DNA of 8,281 nt from Anaeromyxobacteraceae bacterium (GTDB taxonomy: Bacteria > Myxococcota > Myxococcia > Myxococcales > Anaeromyxobacteraceae), in NCBI GenBank assembly GCA_027349605.1, contig DAIEMM010000323.1, forward strand, positions 1 to 8,281, read 5' to 3'. The position numbers and the translations under genes were made by a program. Of this stretch, positions 1-6,421 are shown in pieces. A model generated the notes under the pieces. That model was not told where the DNA came from. It searched no databases and saw nothing but the letters and a program-made list of their open reading frames with translations. Position 1 is the first letter of the stretch; every line of letters begins with the position of its first letter.

Positions 1-688
1 GCGGGCCCCCGGTAGGCCTGCCCGGACCACCCGGCTTGCGCGGGCCTCCGCCCGAGCGCCCGCCGCGGTCGTTCTTGCGATCGTCCTTGAGCGAGTCCAT
101 GGAGAATCCGCCGGTCGAGGCGCCCTTCGCGCCACGGTCGCCTCCGCCTCCCCCACCGCCGCGTCCACCACCGCCCTTGCCCCGGCCCTTCTCGCTCCGG
201 TGGGCGTCGGCGACCTGCTTCATGTTGGTGGGCAGGAAGTCCACGATGTACTGCCGCTCCCCGATCACCTGGGCGCCGCGGAGCTGCTCCTCGACACCGA
301 AGACGCGGACCAGGCGGACGTCGCCCGTGCGACGTCCAACGGCCTTGACCGCGGCGCGGAGCATCACCAGCCGGTCGCCGGAGCATCCGGTGGCCTTCGC
401 GACGGCGTCGTCGAGGATGGCCTTCACGGTCTCGCTCTCGGCGTCCGGATCCAGCTTGGGGGCCGGGGCTGCCGGTGCGACCTCGGCAGGCGGGGACGCC
501 TCGGTCACGGGCTCGGCCTCCGCCACGGCCTCGGGAGAAGCGGGGCTCGCCTCGGCCTCCGGCGGCGGGGCCACGACGACCGCGGGCGTCACCGGAGTCT
601 CCTCCCGGGGGAGGGAGCGTCGCGCCTCGGCGACCGCCGCTGCCGCCGTTCGAACCAGGGACCCGCTGAGCTCGGTGAGTGTCTTCAT
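1..688 (-). CDS. Unrecognised protein with Ala/Pro-rich linker and Gly/Arg/Lys-rich tail (C-terminus cut by window edge)
   Basis: I do not recognise this gene. The frame opens with ATG at 688-686, preceded by GGAG (complement of 696-699) at a 7-nt spacing, and runs 229 codons without a stop to the left edge. Residues 1-30 form a likely helix (MKTLTELSGSLVRTAAAAVA) with no signal peptide. Residues about 30-77 are a disordered Ala/Pro/Glu/Val-rich linker. Residues 78-163 are the only segment of normal composition: an acidic helix, then a Cys-containing stretch (C102 in ATGCSGDRL), basic residues and a probable strand (VRLVRVFGVEE). From about 164 the chain is rich in Gly, Arg, Lys and Asp with glycine runs, like an RGG-type tail. 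Such tails often bind RNA or nucleic acid, which is inference only. The gene is transcribed divergently from the acyl-CoA dehydrogenase. The central segment is the best query for identifying a family. That it is coding is fairly sure; its function is unknown. Confidence 0.72.
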   Translation of the reverse strand, partial: MKTLTELSGSLVRTAAAAVAEARRSLPREETPVTPAVVVAPPPEAEASPASPEAVAEAEPVTEASPPAEVAPAAPAPKLDPDAESETVKAILDDAVAKATGCSGDRLVMLRAAVKAVGRRTGDVRLVRVFGVEEQLRGAQVIGERQYIVDFLPTNMKQVADAHRSEKGRGKGGGGRGGGGGGGDRGAKGASTGGFSMDSLKDDRKNDRGGRSGGGPRKPGGPGRPTGGP

Positions 689-767
689 AGGGCGACTCCA
701 TACACTTTTTCCGGGTCGCGGGCATCCCCGGCGTGCGGTGGCGGCCTGGGACGGCCCGATCCGAAGT

Positions 768-780
768 GCACCGCCGGTGC
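768..780. promoter_or_regulatory. Small inverted repeat in divergent intergenic region
   Basis: The 155-bp gap between the two divergent genes (689-843) must hold the start signals for both. The clearest structure in it is a perfect inverted repeat with 6-bp arms, GCACCG and CGGTGC, around one central C. It could be an operator half-site pair acting on either gene, but short GC-rich palindromes arise by chance at this base composition. A second, weaker repeat (TCGGG 800-804 with CCCGA 813-817) lies downstream. I see no convincing -35/-10 pair here. Confidence 0.2.
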
Positions 781-832
781 CCGAGAACCGTGTAGCCTGT
801 CGGGCGATCTTTCCCGAGCCGCTTCCCCCTGC

Positions 833-838
833 AGGAGG
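833..838 (+). promoter_or_regulatory. Shine-Dalgarno of the acyl-CoA dehydrogenase gene
   Basis: A full AGGAGG lies 5 nt upstream of ATG 844. It fixes this ATG as the start and suggests efficient translation. The frame's N-terminus (MKDYTAPLRDM) also matches where long DmdC-like acyl-CoA dehydrogenases normally begin. Confidence 0.85.
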
Positions 839-843
839 ACGAA

Positions 844-2637
844 ATGAAGGATTACACCGCCCCGCTCCGCGACATGCGCTTCATCCTGCGGGAGATCGCC
901 CCGCTGGAGGAGGTCAACCAGCTGCCCGGCTGCGGCGACGTGACCCCCGAGGTGGCCGACGCCATCCTCGTCGAGGCCGGCAAGTTCGCCTCCAGCGTGC
1001 TCTCGCCGCTCAACCCGGTGGGAGATCGCGAGGGGGCGCGCTGGCACGACGGCGAGGTCCACACGGCCACCGGCTGGCGGGAGGCCTACGCGGGGTTCAT
1101 CGAGTCCGGCTGGAACGCGCTCTCCTGCGATGCCGAGCACGGCGGCCAGGGCGCGCCGCGGCTGGTGTCCGCGCTGGTGGAGGAGATCTGGAACGGGGCC
1201 AACGTCTCCTTCACCCTCTGCCCGATGCTCACCCACGGCGCCATCGAGGCCCTCGAGCTCTCGGGCTCCGCCGAGCAGAAGGCCGTGTACCTGCCCAAGC
1301 TGGTGAGCGGCGAGTGGGCCGGCACGATGGTCCTCACCGAGCCGCAGGCCGGTTCCGACCTCGCCGCCGTGCGCACGCGCGCGGTCCCCAAGGGCGACGG
1401 CACCTACCTGCTCGAGGGCCAGAAGATCTTCATCACCTACGGTGAGCACGACCTGGCCGGGAACATCGTCCACCTCGTCCTGGCTCGGACGCCCGACGCA
1501 CCCCCGGGAGTGAAGGGGATCTCGCTCTTCGTGGTGCCGAAGTTCCTCGTCCGGGCGGACGGAAGCCTCGGGGAGCGCAACGACGTCCGCTGCGTGTCGC
1601 TGGAGCACAAGCTCGGGATCCACGCCAGCCCGACGGCCGTGCTCGCGTTCGGCGACAGGGGAGGTGCGGTCGGCTGGCTCGTCGGCCAGGAGAACCGGGG
1701 CATCGAGTACATGTTCATCATGATGAACGCCGCACGGTACGCGGTCGGCCTGCAGGGCATCGGCCTGTGCGAGCTCGCCTACCAGCAGGCGCTCTGGTAC
1801 GCGCGGGAGCGCGTGCAGGGCAGCGAGCTGGGCTCGAAGAGCCGCGAGGGCGTGGCCATCGTCCGGCACCCCGACGTGCGCCGCATGCTCATGCTCATGA
1901 AGTCCCAGACCGAGGCGGCTCGCGCCGTGGCCGCCGTGGCCGCCGCCGCGATGGACACCGCCCGCTGCCACCCCGACGCCGACCGGCGCGCCACGAGCCA
2001 GGCCTTCGTCGATCTCATGATCCCCATCGTGAAGGGCTGGAGCACCGAGCTCTCGATCGACGTCGCCTCGCTGGGGATCCAGGTCCACGGCGGGATGGGG
2101 TACATCGAGGAGACCGGCGCGGCGCAGATCTTCCGGGACGCCCGCATCACCACCATCTACGAGGGGACGACCGGCATCCAGGCCGCCGACCTGATGGGCC
2201 GGAAGGTCGCCCGGGACGGTGGGGCGGCCATCGGGCGCGTCGTCTCCGAGATGAGGCAGGTGGAGGCGCAACTCGCGGCCGAGGGCTCCCCCGACCTCTC
2301 GGCCATCGCCGCGAGGCTCCGCGACGGGATCGCCGCGCTCGAGGCGGCGGTGGGGTTCGTCCTCTCGACCTACGGGAAGGACGTCCGGCGCGCCTCGGTG
2401 GGCGCCGTGCCGTTCCTGATGCTGTTCGGGACCGTCGCGGGCGGCTGGCAGATGGCGCGGTCCGCGCTGGCCGCTCACCGGCACGTCGCGGCCGGACGTG
2501 GGGACGGCTTCCTGCGGGCCAAGATCGCCACGGCCCGGTTCTACGCCGACCACGTCCTGGTCCGGGCCACGGGTCTCTCGCAGGAGGTCGTGGACGGGGC
2601 GGAGGGAGCCCTCTCCATCGAGGACGAGCACCTGTAG
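844..2637 (+). CDS. Acyl-CoA dehydrogenase, long DmdC-like type with extra C-terminal domain
   Basis: This FAD enzyme should oxidise an acyl-CoA to the 2,3-enoyl-CoA in the cytoplasm and pass electrons to electron-transfer flavoprotein. At 597 aa it is much longer than the ~380-aa core enzymes and matches the group that includes 3-methylmercaptopropionyl-CoA dehydrogenase (DmdC) and many fatty acyl-CoA dehydrogenases with an added C-terminal domain. An N-terminal helical extension (1-35) is followed by the helical N-domain. The middle beta-domain carries the flavin/substrate motif MVLTEPQAGSD (162-172) and KLGIHASPT (256-264). The helical C-domain has QVHGGMGYIEE (413-423) and IYEGTTGIQA, whose Glu440 is the expected catalytic base. 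The extra C-terminal domain spans about 468-595. All key motifs are intact. It has its own strong ribosome site and no same-strand partner close by. Dimethylsulfoniopropionate breakdown cannot be claimed without dmdA/B/D neighbours; a medium- or long-chain acyl-CoA is equally likely. Confidence 0.95.
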   Translation: MKDYTAPLRDMRFILREIAPLEEVNQLPGCGDVTPEVADAILVEAGKFASSVLSPLNPVGDREGARWHDGEVHTATGWREAYAGFIESGWNALSCDAEHGGQGAPRLVSALVEEIWNGANVSFTLCPMLTHGAIEALELSGSAEQKAVYLPKLVSGEWAGTMVLTEPQAGSDLAAVRTRAVPKGDGTYLLEGQKIFITYGEHDLAGNIVHLVLARTPDAPPGVKGISLFVVPKFLVRADGSLGERNDVRCVSLEHKLGIHASPTAVLAFGDRGGAVGWLVGQENRGIEYMFIMMNAARYAVGLQGIGLCELAYQQALWYARERVQGSELGSKSREGVAIVRHPDVRRMLMLMKSQTEAARAVAAVAAAAMDTARCHPDADRRATSQAFVDLMIPIVKGWSTELSIDVASLGIQVHGGMGYIEETGAAQIFRDARITTIYEGTTGIQAADLMGRKVARDGGAAIGRVVSEMRQVEAQLAAEGSPDLSAIAARLRDGIAALEAAVGFVLSTYGKDVRRASVGAVPFLMLFGTVAGGWQMARSALAAHRHVAAGRGDGFLRAKIATARFYADHVLVRATGLSQEVVDGAEGALSIEDEHL

Positions 2638-2653
2638 TGCCGCGGGGGCACTA
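2635..2653. terminator. Candidate bidirectional terminator hairpin built from two stop codons
   Basis: Arms TAGTGCC (2635-2641) and GGCACTA (2647-2653) pair perfectly over 7 bp around a 5-nt GCGGG loop. The left arm starts with the TAG stop of the acyl-CoA dehydrogenase gene. The right arm ends with CTA, which is the TAG stop of the convergent hotdog gene. The hairpin is therefore symmetrical and could act on transcripts from both sides. There is no T-run on either side, so it is not a classical intrinsic terminator. It may terminate weakly, protect 3' ends or slow ribosomes. The pairing is seen directly; the role is inferred. Confidence 0.5.
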
Positions 2654-3118
2654 GCCCGTTCGCAGCCACATCGCGCTCTGGTCGCCCTCGTAGACCAGGG
2701 TCCCCTCCTGGTGGAACTCGAAGGTGTAGCGGGCCAGGATCCGCCCGGCTCCGCGGCGCAGCCGGGTGGTCCACCCGCGCAGGACGAGCGGAGCCCCCGG
2801 CCGCGCCAGGCCGTGGAAGCGGGCCGAGTGGATCCGGGCTCCGTATCCGATCCACCCGTCGCGGTGGCGCAGGTCGAGAACGTACCAGGCGTGAACGAAG
2901 CCGAGCATCCCGGTCATGTGGACGAGGAGCCCGCCGTTCAGGTGGGGAGGATGACGGACGGGGTCGGTTCGCTGCTCCCGGGTGAGCGGCAGGTCGCCCG
3001 AGGTGGCCATCCTCGCCACCACCAGGCCGCGCTCGCGGTCCACCTCGAGGATCTCGTCGAGGAGCAGTCCACCGGGTCCGTAGGGTGAGTCGGCGACGAA
3101 TTCGGGGTCGAGGGGCAT
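2651..3118 (-). CDS. Hotdog-fold protein, thioesterase/FabZ-like dehydratase relative
   Basis: A 155-aa protein of normal single-hotdog length. The first half (GGLLLDEILEVDRE, 16-29) resembles the opening of FabZ/FabA-type hotdog domains. It is followed by RHPPHLNGGLLVHMTGMLG (55-73) where the central 'sausage' helix should begin, then strands ending in EGDQSAMWL (144-152). Hotdog proteins hydrolyse acyl-CoA thioesters or dehydrate hydroxyacyl thioesters. The fold assignment rests on pattern only. In place of the HGG-plus-Asp of PaaI thioesterases or the His/Glu pair of FabZ, this protein has NGG and no acidic residue in the helix, so activity is uncertain. I chose ATG 3118 over the frame's upstream opening at 3262 because GGAG lies 5 nt ahead of it and the extra 48 residues are basic, unlike a hotdog domain, and would run into the esterase gene. 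It converges on the acyl-CoA dehydrogenase gene and diverges from the esterase gene, so it is its own unit. Confidence 0.72.
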   Translation of the reverse strand: MPLDPEFVADSPYGPGGLLLDEILEVDRERGLVVARMATSGDLPLTREQRTDPVRHPPHLNGGLLVHMTGMLGFVHAWYVLDLRHRDGWIGYGARIHSARFHGLARPGAPLVLRGWTTRLRRGAGRILARYTFEFHQEGTLVYEGDQSAMWLRTG

Positions 3119-3123
3119 GGCGG

Positions 3124-3127
3124 CTCC
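3124..3127 (-). promoter_or_regulatory. Ribosome binding site deciding the hotdog gene start
   Basis: The complement reads GGAG with a 5-nt spacer to ATG 3118-3116. It supports the 155-aa form of the protein over a 203-aa form starting at 3262. Confidence 0.6.
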
Positions 3128-3155
3128 GCGCGGGGCGCCGGACTTTTCTAGCCGC

Positions 3156-3185
3156 TTGCCGTCCGCGGGGGAAGGCACCCATACT
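3156..3185 (+). promoter_or_regulatory. Candidate sigma70-type promoter for the esterase gene, placing transcription start at the GTG codon
   Basis: TTGCCG (3156-3161) and CATACT (3180-3185) each match the -35 and -10 consensus at four of six bases, with an 18-bp spacer. Seven bases downstream of the -10 box is position 3192, the first base of the proposed GTG start. The match is moderate and AT-rich runs are rare here, so this is a candidate only. It lies in the 73-bp divergent gap that must also hold the hotdog gene's promoter. Confidence 0.3.
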
Positions 3186-3191
3186 TCCCTC

Positions 3192-4883
3192 GTGAAGACA
3201 TCGACGCGCCTCTCGCGGTCCGGGATCCTTCCGGCCTGGCTGGCCCTGCCGCTCCTCGCCACCGCCTGCGCGACCGGGACCTCGCTTTCGAGGCCCGTCG
3301 TCCAGACCGACCTGGGGACCGTCCAGGGGGTCGAGCGCCACGGGGCGCTCGAGTTCCGGGGGATACCCTACGCCGCACCCCCGGTGGGCGACCTCCGCTG
3401 GGCCCTGCCGCAGCCCGCCGCTCCCTGGCCGGGCGTTCGCGACGCGGCGCCCTTCGGCAACGCGTGTCCGCAGACGCGGCGCTTCGAGCTGACCGAGCGA
3501 AGCACCACCGAGGACTGCCTCAACCTCAACGTCAGCACCCCCCCCGGCATCGCGCCGGGGGCGAAGCTTCCGGTGCTGGTCTGGATCCCCGGTGGGGCCT
3601 TCGTCGGGGGAGCCGGGAGCCTCTACCGGCTCGACAAGCTCGCCGCGCAGGGACGGCTGGTCGTGGTCTCGGTGAACTACCGGCTGGGCGTCCTCGGCTT
3701 CATGGCCATCCGGGGCATCGACGCCGACTTCAACGGCGACCTGGGGCTCGAGGACCAGCGGTACGCGCTCCGCTGGGTGCAGCGGAACATCGCGGCCTTC
3801 GGAGGAGACCCGGAGAACGTCACCGTGGCGGGTGAGTCGGCAGGCGGTGGCTCGGTCTGCATGCACCTCATCAGCCCGGGGCGCGTGCAGGGGCTGTTCC
3901 ACAAGGCCATCGTCCTGAGCGCCGGTTGCCTCCAGCCGATGCCCACGCTGGCCCGCTCCGTCGACGACGGCGACCCGGCCAGTCCCCCCATGTGGAAGAA
4001 GGTGGCCGTCGAGGTGGGGTGCGGCGGCGCGCCGGACGTGGTCGCGTGCCTCCGCGCCACCCCGGTGGAGAAGCTGCTCGCCGCCCAGGACCGGCATAGC
4101 GTGGGCATCATGGCGCTGGGGCCCGTGGTGGAGAACGGCAGCGTGCCCGCCCAGGGGACCGACGCGGCGAGGACCGGCGCCGTCGTGCGGGTGCCGCTGC
4201 TCATGGGAGGCACGCGGGACGAGCTCCGGCTCTACGTCGCCTACGCGAAGCTCTTCGCGCCGTTCCTCTCGGACTACAGCGAGGCCGGGGTGAGGCGGGA
4301 CTGGCTGCCGACCTACTACGGTGCGGACGCGCCCGACCCCACCCATCCCGCGCAGACCCGGTACGACGCGATCGTGAAGGAGTACCGCATCGCCGGGGGC
4401 ATGGACGGGGCCGGACTCGGCTCGATGCTCTCCGACCACCAGGAGGCGGTCGGCATCAACGACTGCCTCTATCTGAAGACCTCCGACGCCTTCCTGGACC
4501 GGGTGCCGGCCATCTACCAGTGGGAGTTCGCCGATCCGCAGGCTCCGGTCCTGGGCGTGGGCATCGCGAAGGGGATGGACCCCGGCTTCGAGCTGGGCGC
4601 CGTCCACTCGTCGGAGCTCAACTACCTCTTCCCGAACCTCTCGAACACCGCGGCGATCGACGGGCCGGACCTGGCGCCCGCCTCCCAGGCCATGGCCGAC
4701 CAGCTGGTCGCCTACTGGGCGAGCTTCGCCGCCACCGGCGCGCCCGCACCGGCGGGCCTGCCGGCCTGGCCACGGTACGTGAAGGGCGGGACGCAGGTCA
4801 TGCGCTTCACCCCGGGGAACGTCGCTCCCTACGATGCGCACGCCGGGCACCGGTGTGCCTTCTGGAGCGGCCTCTACCCCTGA
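3192..4883 (+). CDS. Type-B carboxylesterase, probable exported lipoprotein
   Basis: A 563-aa serine hydrolase of the carboxylesterase/cholinesterase alpha/beta-hydrolase family, expected to cleave carboxylic esters outside the cytoplasm. The GTG start gives a basic N-terminus (MKTSTRLSRS), a hydrophobic core and a lipobox-like LLATAC, with Cys26 as the likely lipidated residue. The frame is open up to an ATG at 3117, but starting there would bury the signal peptide behind 25 residues and run into the divergent gene's leader. The mature protein shows C92 and C109 (EDCLNLNV), the conserved early disulfide of the family. The nucleophile elbow FGGDPENVTVAGESAGG has Ser216. The acid is Glu344 (GGTRDEL) and the histidine is His472 (AVHSSELNYLF), so the triad is complete. 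The oxyanion loop reads WIPGGAF (131-137), with Pro where His is usual. The natural substrate cannot be told. No clear Shine-Dalgarno precedes the GTG (the nearest purine run is 16 nt away), so it may be translated leaderlessly. Confidence 0.9.
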   Translation: MKTSTRLSRSGILPAWLALPLLATACATGTSLSRPVVQTDLGTVQGVERHGALEFRGIPYAAPPVGDLRWALPQPAAPWPGVRDAAPFGNACPQTRRFELTERSTTEDCLNLNVSTPPGIAPGAKLPVLVWIPGGAFVGGAGSLYRLDKLAAQGRLVVVSVNYRLGVLGFMAIRGIDADFNGDLGLEDQRYALRWVQRNIAAFGGDPENVTVAGESAGGGSVCMHLISPGRVQGLFHKAIVLSAGCLQPMPTLARSVDDGDPASPPMWKKVAVEVGCGGAPDVVACLRATPVEKLLAAQDRHSVGIMALGPVVENGSVPAQGTDAARTGAVVRVPLLMGGTRDELRLYVAYAKLFAPFLSDYSEAGVRRDWLPTYYGADAPDPTHPAQTRYDAIVKEYRIAGGMDGAGLGSMLSDHQEAVGINDCLYLKTSDAFLDRVPAIYQWEFADPQAPVLGVGIAKGMDPGFELGAVHSSELNYLFPNLSNTAAIDGPDLAPASQAMADQLVAYWASFAATGAPAPAGLPAWPRYVKGGTQVMRFTPGNVAPYDAHAGHRCAFWSGLYP

Positions 4884-4922
4884 AGGCCCCTCCCGGAAGG
4901 CGCCATGGCCGCGACCCAGGCC

Positions 4923-6419
4923 CTATCTGGGAACTCGCGCCACCAGCATGGCGGCCGCCCCCACCACCGCGGCCCACAGGAGCCCGTGACGGATGCCCAC
5001 GCGCAGGAGCCTTCCCTCGCTTCCGGCGATTCCGCCCGCGGCGGCCGCCGCCGCGACGACCTGGGGCGACGCCATCTTCCCGAGCGCCGCCCCTGCGCCG
5101 GCGAACGACAGCGCGGTGATCGGGTCGAGGCCGAGCTGGCTCGCGGTCACTGCCTGCAGCCGGCCCAGCAGGGCATTCGACGCGGTGTTGCTCCCCGCGA
5201 TGGCCGCGCCCAGCCACGACAGGAGCGGGCCCAGGAAGGGAAAGGCAGCGCCGGCGCCGGCCAGAGACTGGCCCACCGACCGCGTCATGCCGCTCGCGCT
5301 CATGACCTGTGCGAGCGCCAGCATGGAGAGCATGGTGACCATCGGGTAGCGCACCTGCGTCGTGGTGAGCCTCAAGGCCTGCCTGATCTGCGGCCTGGTC
5401 GCCCGGCTGCCGAGGGCCACGCCCATCGAGGCCGCGAGGATCGCCGTGCCCGGTGAGGCCACGATCTCCGCCCGCCACGTGAGACCCGGGAGCCCGGCCA
5501 GGGGCACGGCGAAGGTGAACCTGCCGAGCACGCGGGAGACGACCGGCACCGACCAGACCGTGACCGCACCCATCAGAACCCAGTACGGCCACCACGGCGC
5601 GGCGGCTCTCCAGAGCACCAGCCCGCCAGGCCGCCGTCCTCTCGAACGCAGCAGCTGGACGGCGCCGATCGCGAGGAGCGCCGCCAGCGAGCCTGCCATG
5701 GCCGCCGGGTAGAGGCTCACGCGCGTCACCGTCCACCACAGCGCCGCCGAGTAGGCGAGCCCGGCCGCCAGCGACTCCGGCCACAGCCGCCGCAACGCCC
5801 CCCGCCCGCCGAAGGCCAGGGTCAGGTAGGTGGGGAAGCCCGCGAAGACCACCGCCGCGACCGCTGCCTGGACGCGGGCGAACGGCTCGAGGGGGACACG
5901 CGCCACATCCGCCGCCACCAGCACCGGGATTCCCATCCCCCCGAAGACGGGCGGCATGGAAGCCGCGACGAGCGTGTAGGCCGCCGCCTCGAACGGGGGA
6001 ACCCCCAGGCCGGTGAGCAGGACCGTCGCCACGGTGACCGGCGTGAGGAAGCCCGCCGTGCTGTCGAGAAAGGCGGCGAAGCCGAAGCCGACGATGAGGA
6101 GCAGGAGGTGCCGGTCCCGGGCCACGTTCACGAGGCTGTCGCGAAGCTGGCCTGCCCAGCCCGTCACTGCGGTCAGGTGGTAGAGGAGCAGGGATCCGAA
6201 GATGACGTAGAGGATGGGGAAGATCCCCGTGGCGATCCCGTAACCGGCCGCCGTCAGCGCCGCCGGCCACGGCAGTTCCCAGACCGTCACGGCGAGCGCC
6301 AAGGCCATGAGAGCGCCGGCCACGGCCGCGATCCACGCGGCGACGCGGCGCGACCCGATGAGGGCGAACACCACCGCCACGGGGGCGGCGGCCAGGAGCG
6401 ATCGGGCCCAGGGCGCCAC
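4923..6419 (-). CDS. LctP-family (L-lactate permease-like) transporter
   Basis: A 498-aa, very hydrophobic inner-membrane protein with roughly 12-14 membrane segments, of the lactate permease family (LctP/LldP/GlcA), which import 2-hydroxycarboxylates such as lactate or glycolate with protons. Recognisable blocks are TAGFLTPVTVATVLLTGLG (121-139), MPPVFGGMGIPVLV (155-168), PFLGPLLSWLGAAIAGSNTASNALLG (starting at 394), LQAVTASQLGLDP (421-433), LGKMASPQVVAAAAAAGGIAG (starting at 446) and a C-terminal RHGLLWAAVVG helix. Length fits the family. GTG 6419 is the best start: it begins 2 nt after the livF stop, and the next residues (MAPWARSLLAAAPVAVVFAL) look like the family's first helix. The frame runs on upstream to 6821, but that part is antisense-free nonsense inside livF. 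No good ribosome site is seen, so translation probably depends on coupling to livF. Several normally conserved residues differ (DSTAGF for EGAAGF, GSN for GSD), so the substrate may not be lactate. Confidence 0.88.
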   Translation of the reverse strand: MAPWARSLLAAAPVAVVFALIGSRRVAAWIAAVAGALMALALAVTVWELPWPAALTAAGYGIATGIFPILYVIFGSLLLYHLTAVTGWAGQLRDSLVNVARDRHLLLLIVGFGFAAFLDSTAGFLTPVTVATVLLTGLGVPPFEAAAYTLVAASMPPVFGGMGIPVLVAADVARVPLEPFARVQAAVAAVVFAGFPTYLTLAFGGRGALRRLWPESLAAGLAYSAALWWTVTRVSLYPAAMAGSLAALLAIGAVQLLRSRGRRPGGLVLWRAAAPWWPYWVLMGAVTVWSVPVVSRVLGRFTFAVPLAGLPGLTWRAEIVASPGTAILAASMGVALGSRATRPQIRQALRLTTTQVRYPMVTMLSMLALAQVMSASGMTRSVGQSLAGAGAAFPFLGPLLSWLGAAIAGSNTASNALLGRLQAVTASQLGLDPITALSFAGAGAALGKMASPQVVAAAAAAGGIAGSEGRLLRVGIRHGLLWAAVVGAAAMLVARVPR

Positions 6420-6421
6420 TG

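Noticed and set aside
121..180. GC-rich tandem triplets near the left edge as a DNA repeat
   Set aside because: They are the codons of the glycine/arginine-rich protein tail and are explained by that coding sequence.
36..1445. 469-aa plus-strand frame crossing from the left gene into the acyl-CoA dehydrogenase
   Set aside because: It is Pro/Arg-rich, out of phase with the strong AGGAGG-ATG at 844, and antisense to the better-supported minus-strand frame at 1-688.
685..2631. 648-aa open frame antisense to the acyl-CoA dehydrogenase
   Set aside because: Codon phase mirrors a gene with G/C third positions, which removes stops on the other strand. The product is Gly/Arg/Asp/His-rich with no domain, while the plus strand has every acyl-CoA dehydrogenase motif.
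844..2637. Naming the acyl-CoA dehydrogenase dmdC
   Set aside because: The long architecture is shared by many acyl-CoA dehydrogenases of unknown substrate, and no other DMSP-pathway gene is nearby.
3119..3262. Longer start for the hotdog protein at 3262
   Set aside because: The extra 48 residues are basic and unlike the fold, a ribosome site sits just before ATG 3118, and the extension would overlap the esterase signal-peptide region.
2541..4850. 769-aa open frame antisense to the esterase and across the hotdog gene
   Set aside because: Low-complexity Arg/Pro/Gly/His product and no ribosome site. It overlaps two genes with clear family motifs.
4915..4931. CCCAG/CTGGG inverted repeat over the permease stop codon as a terminator
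   Set aside because: Only a 5-bp stem with a 7-nt loop and no T-run. The 39-bp convergent gap with the esterase gene holds nothing more convincing.
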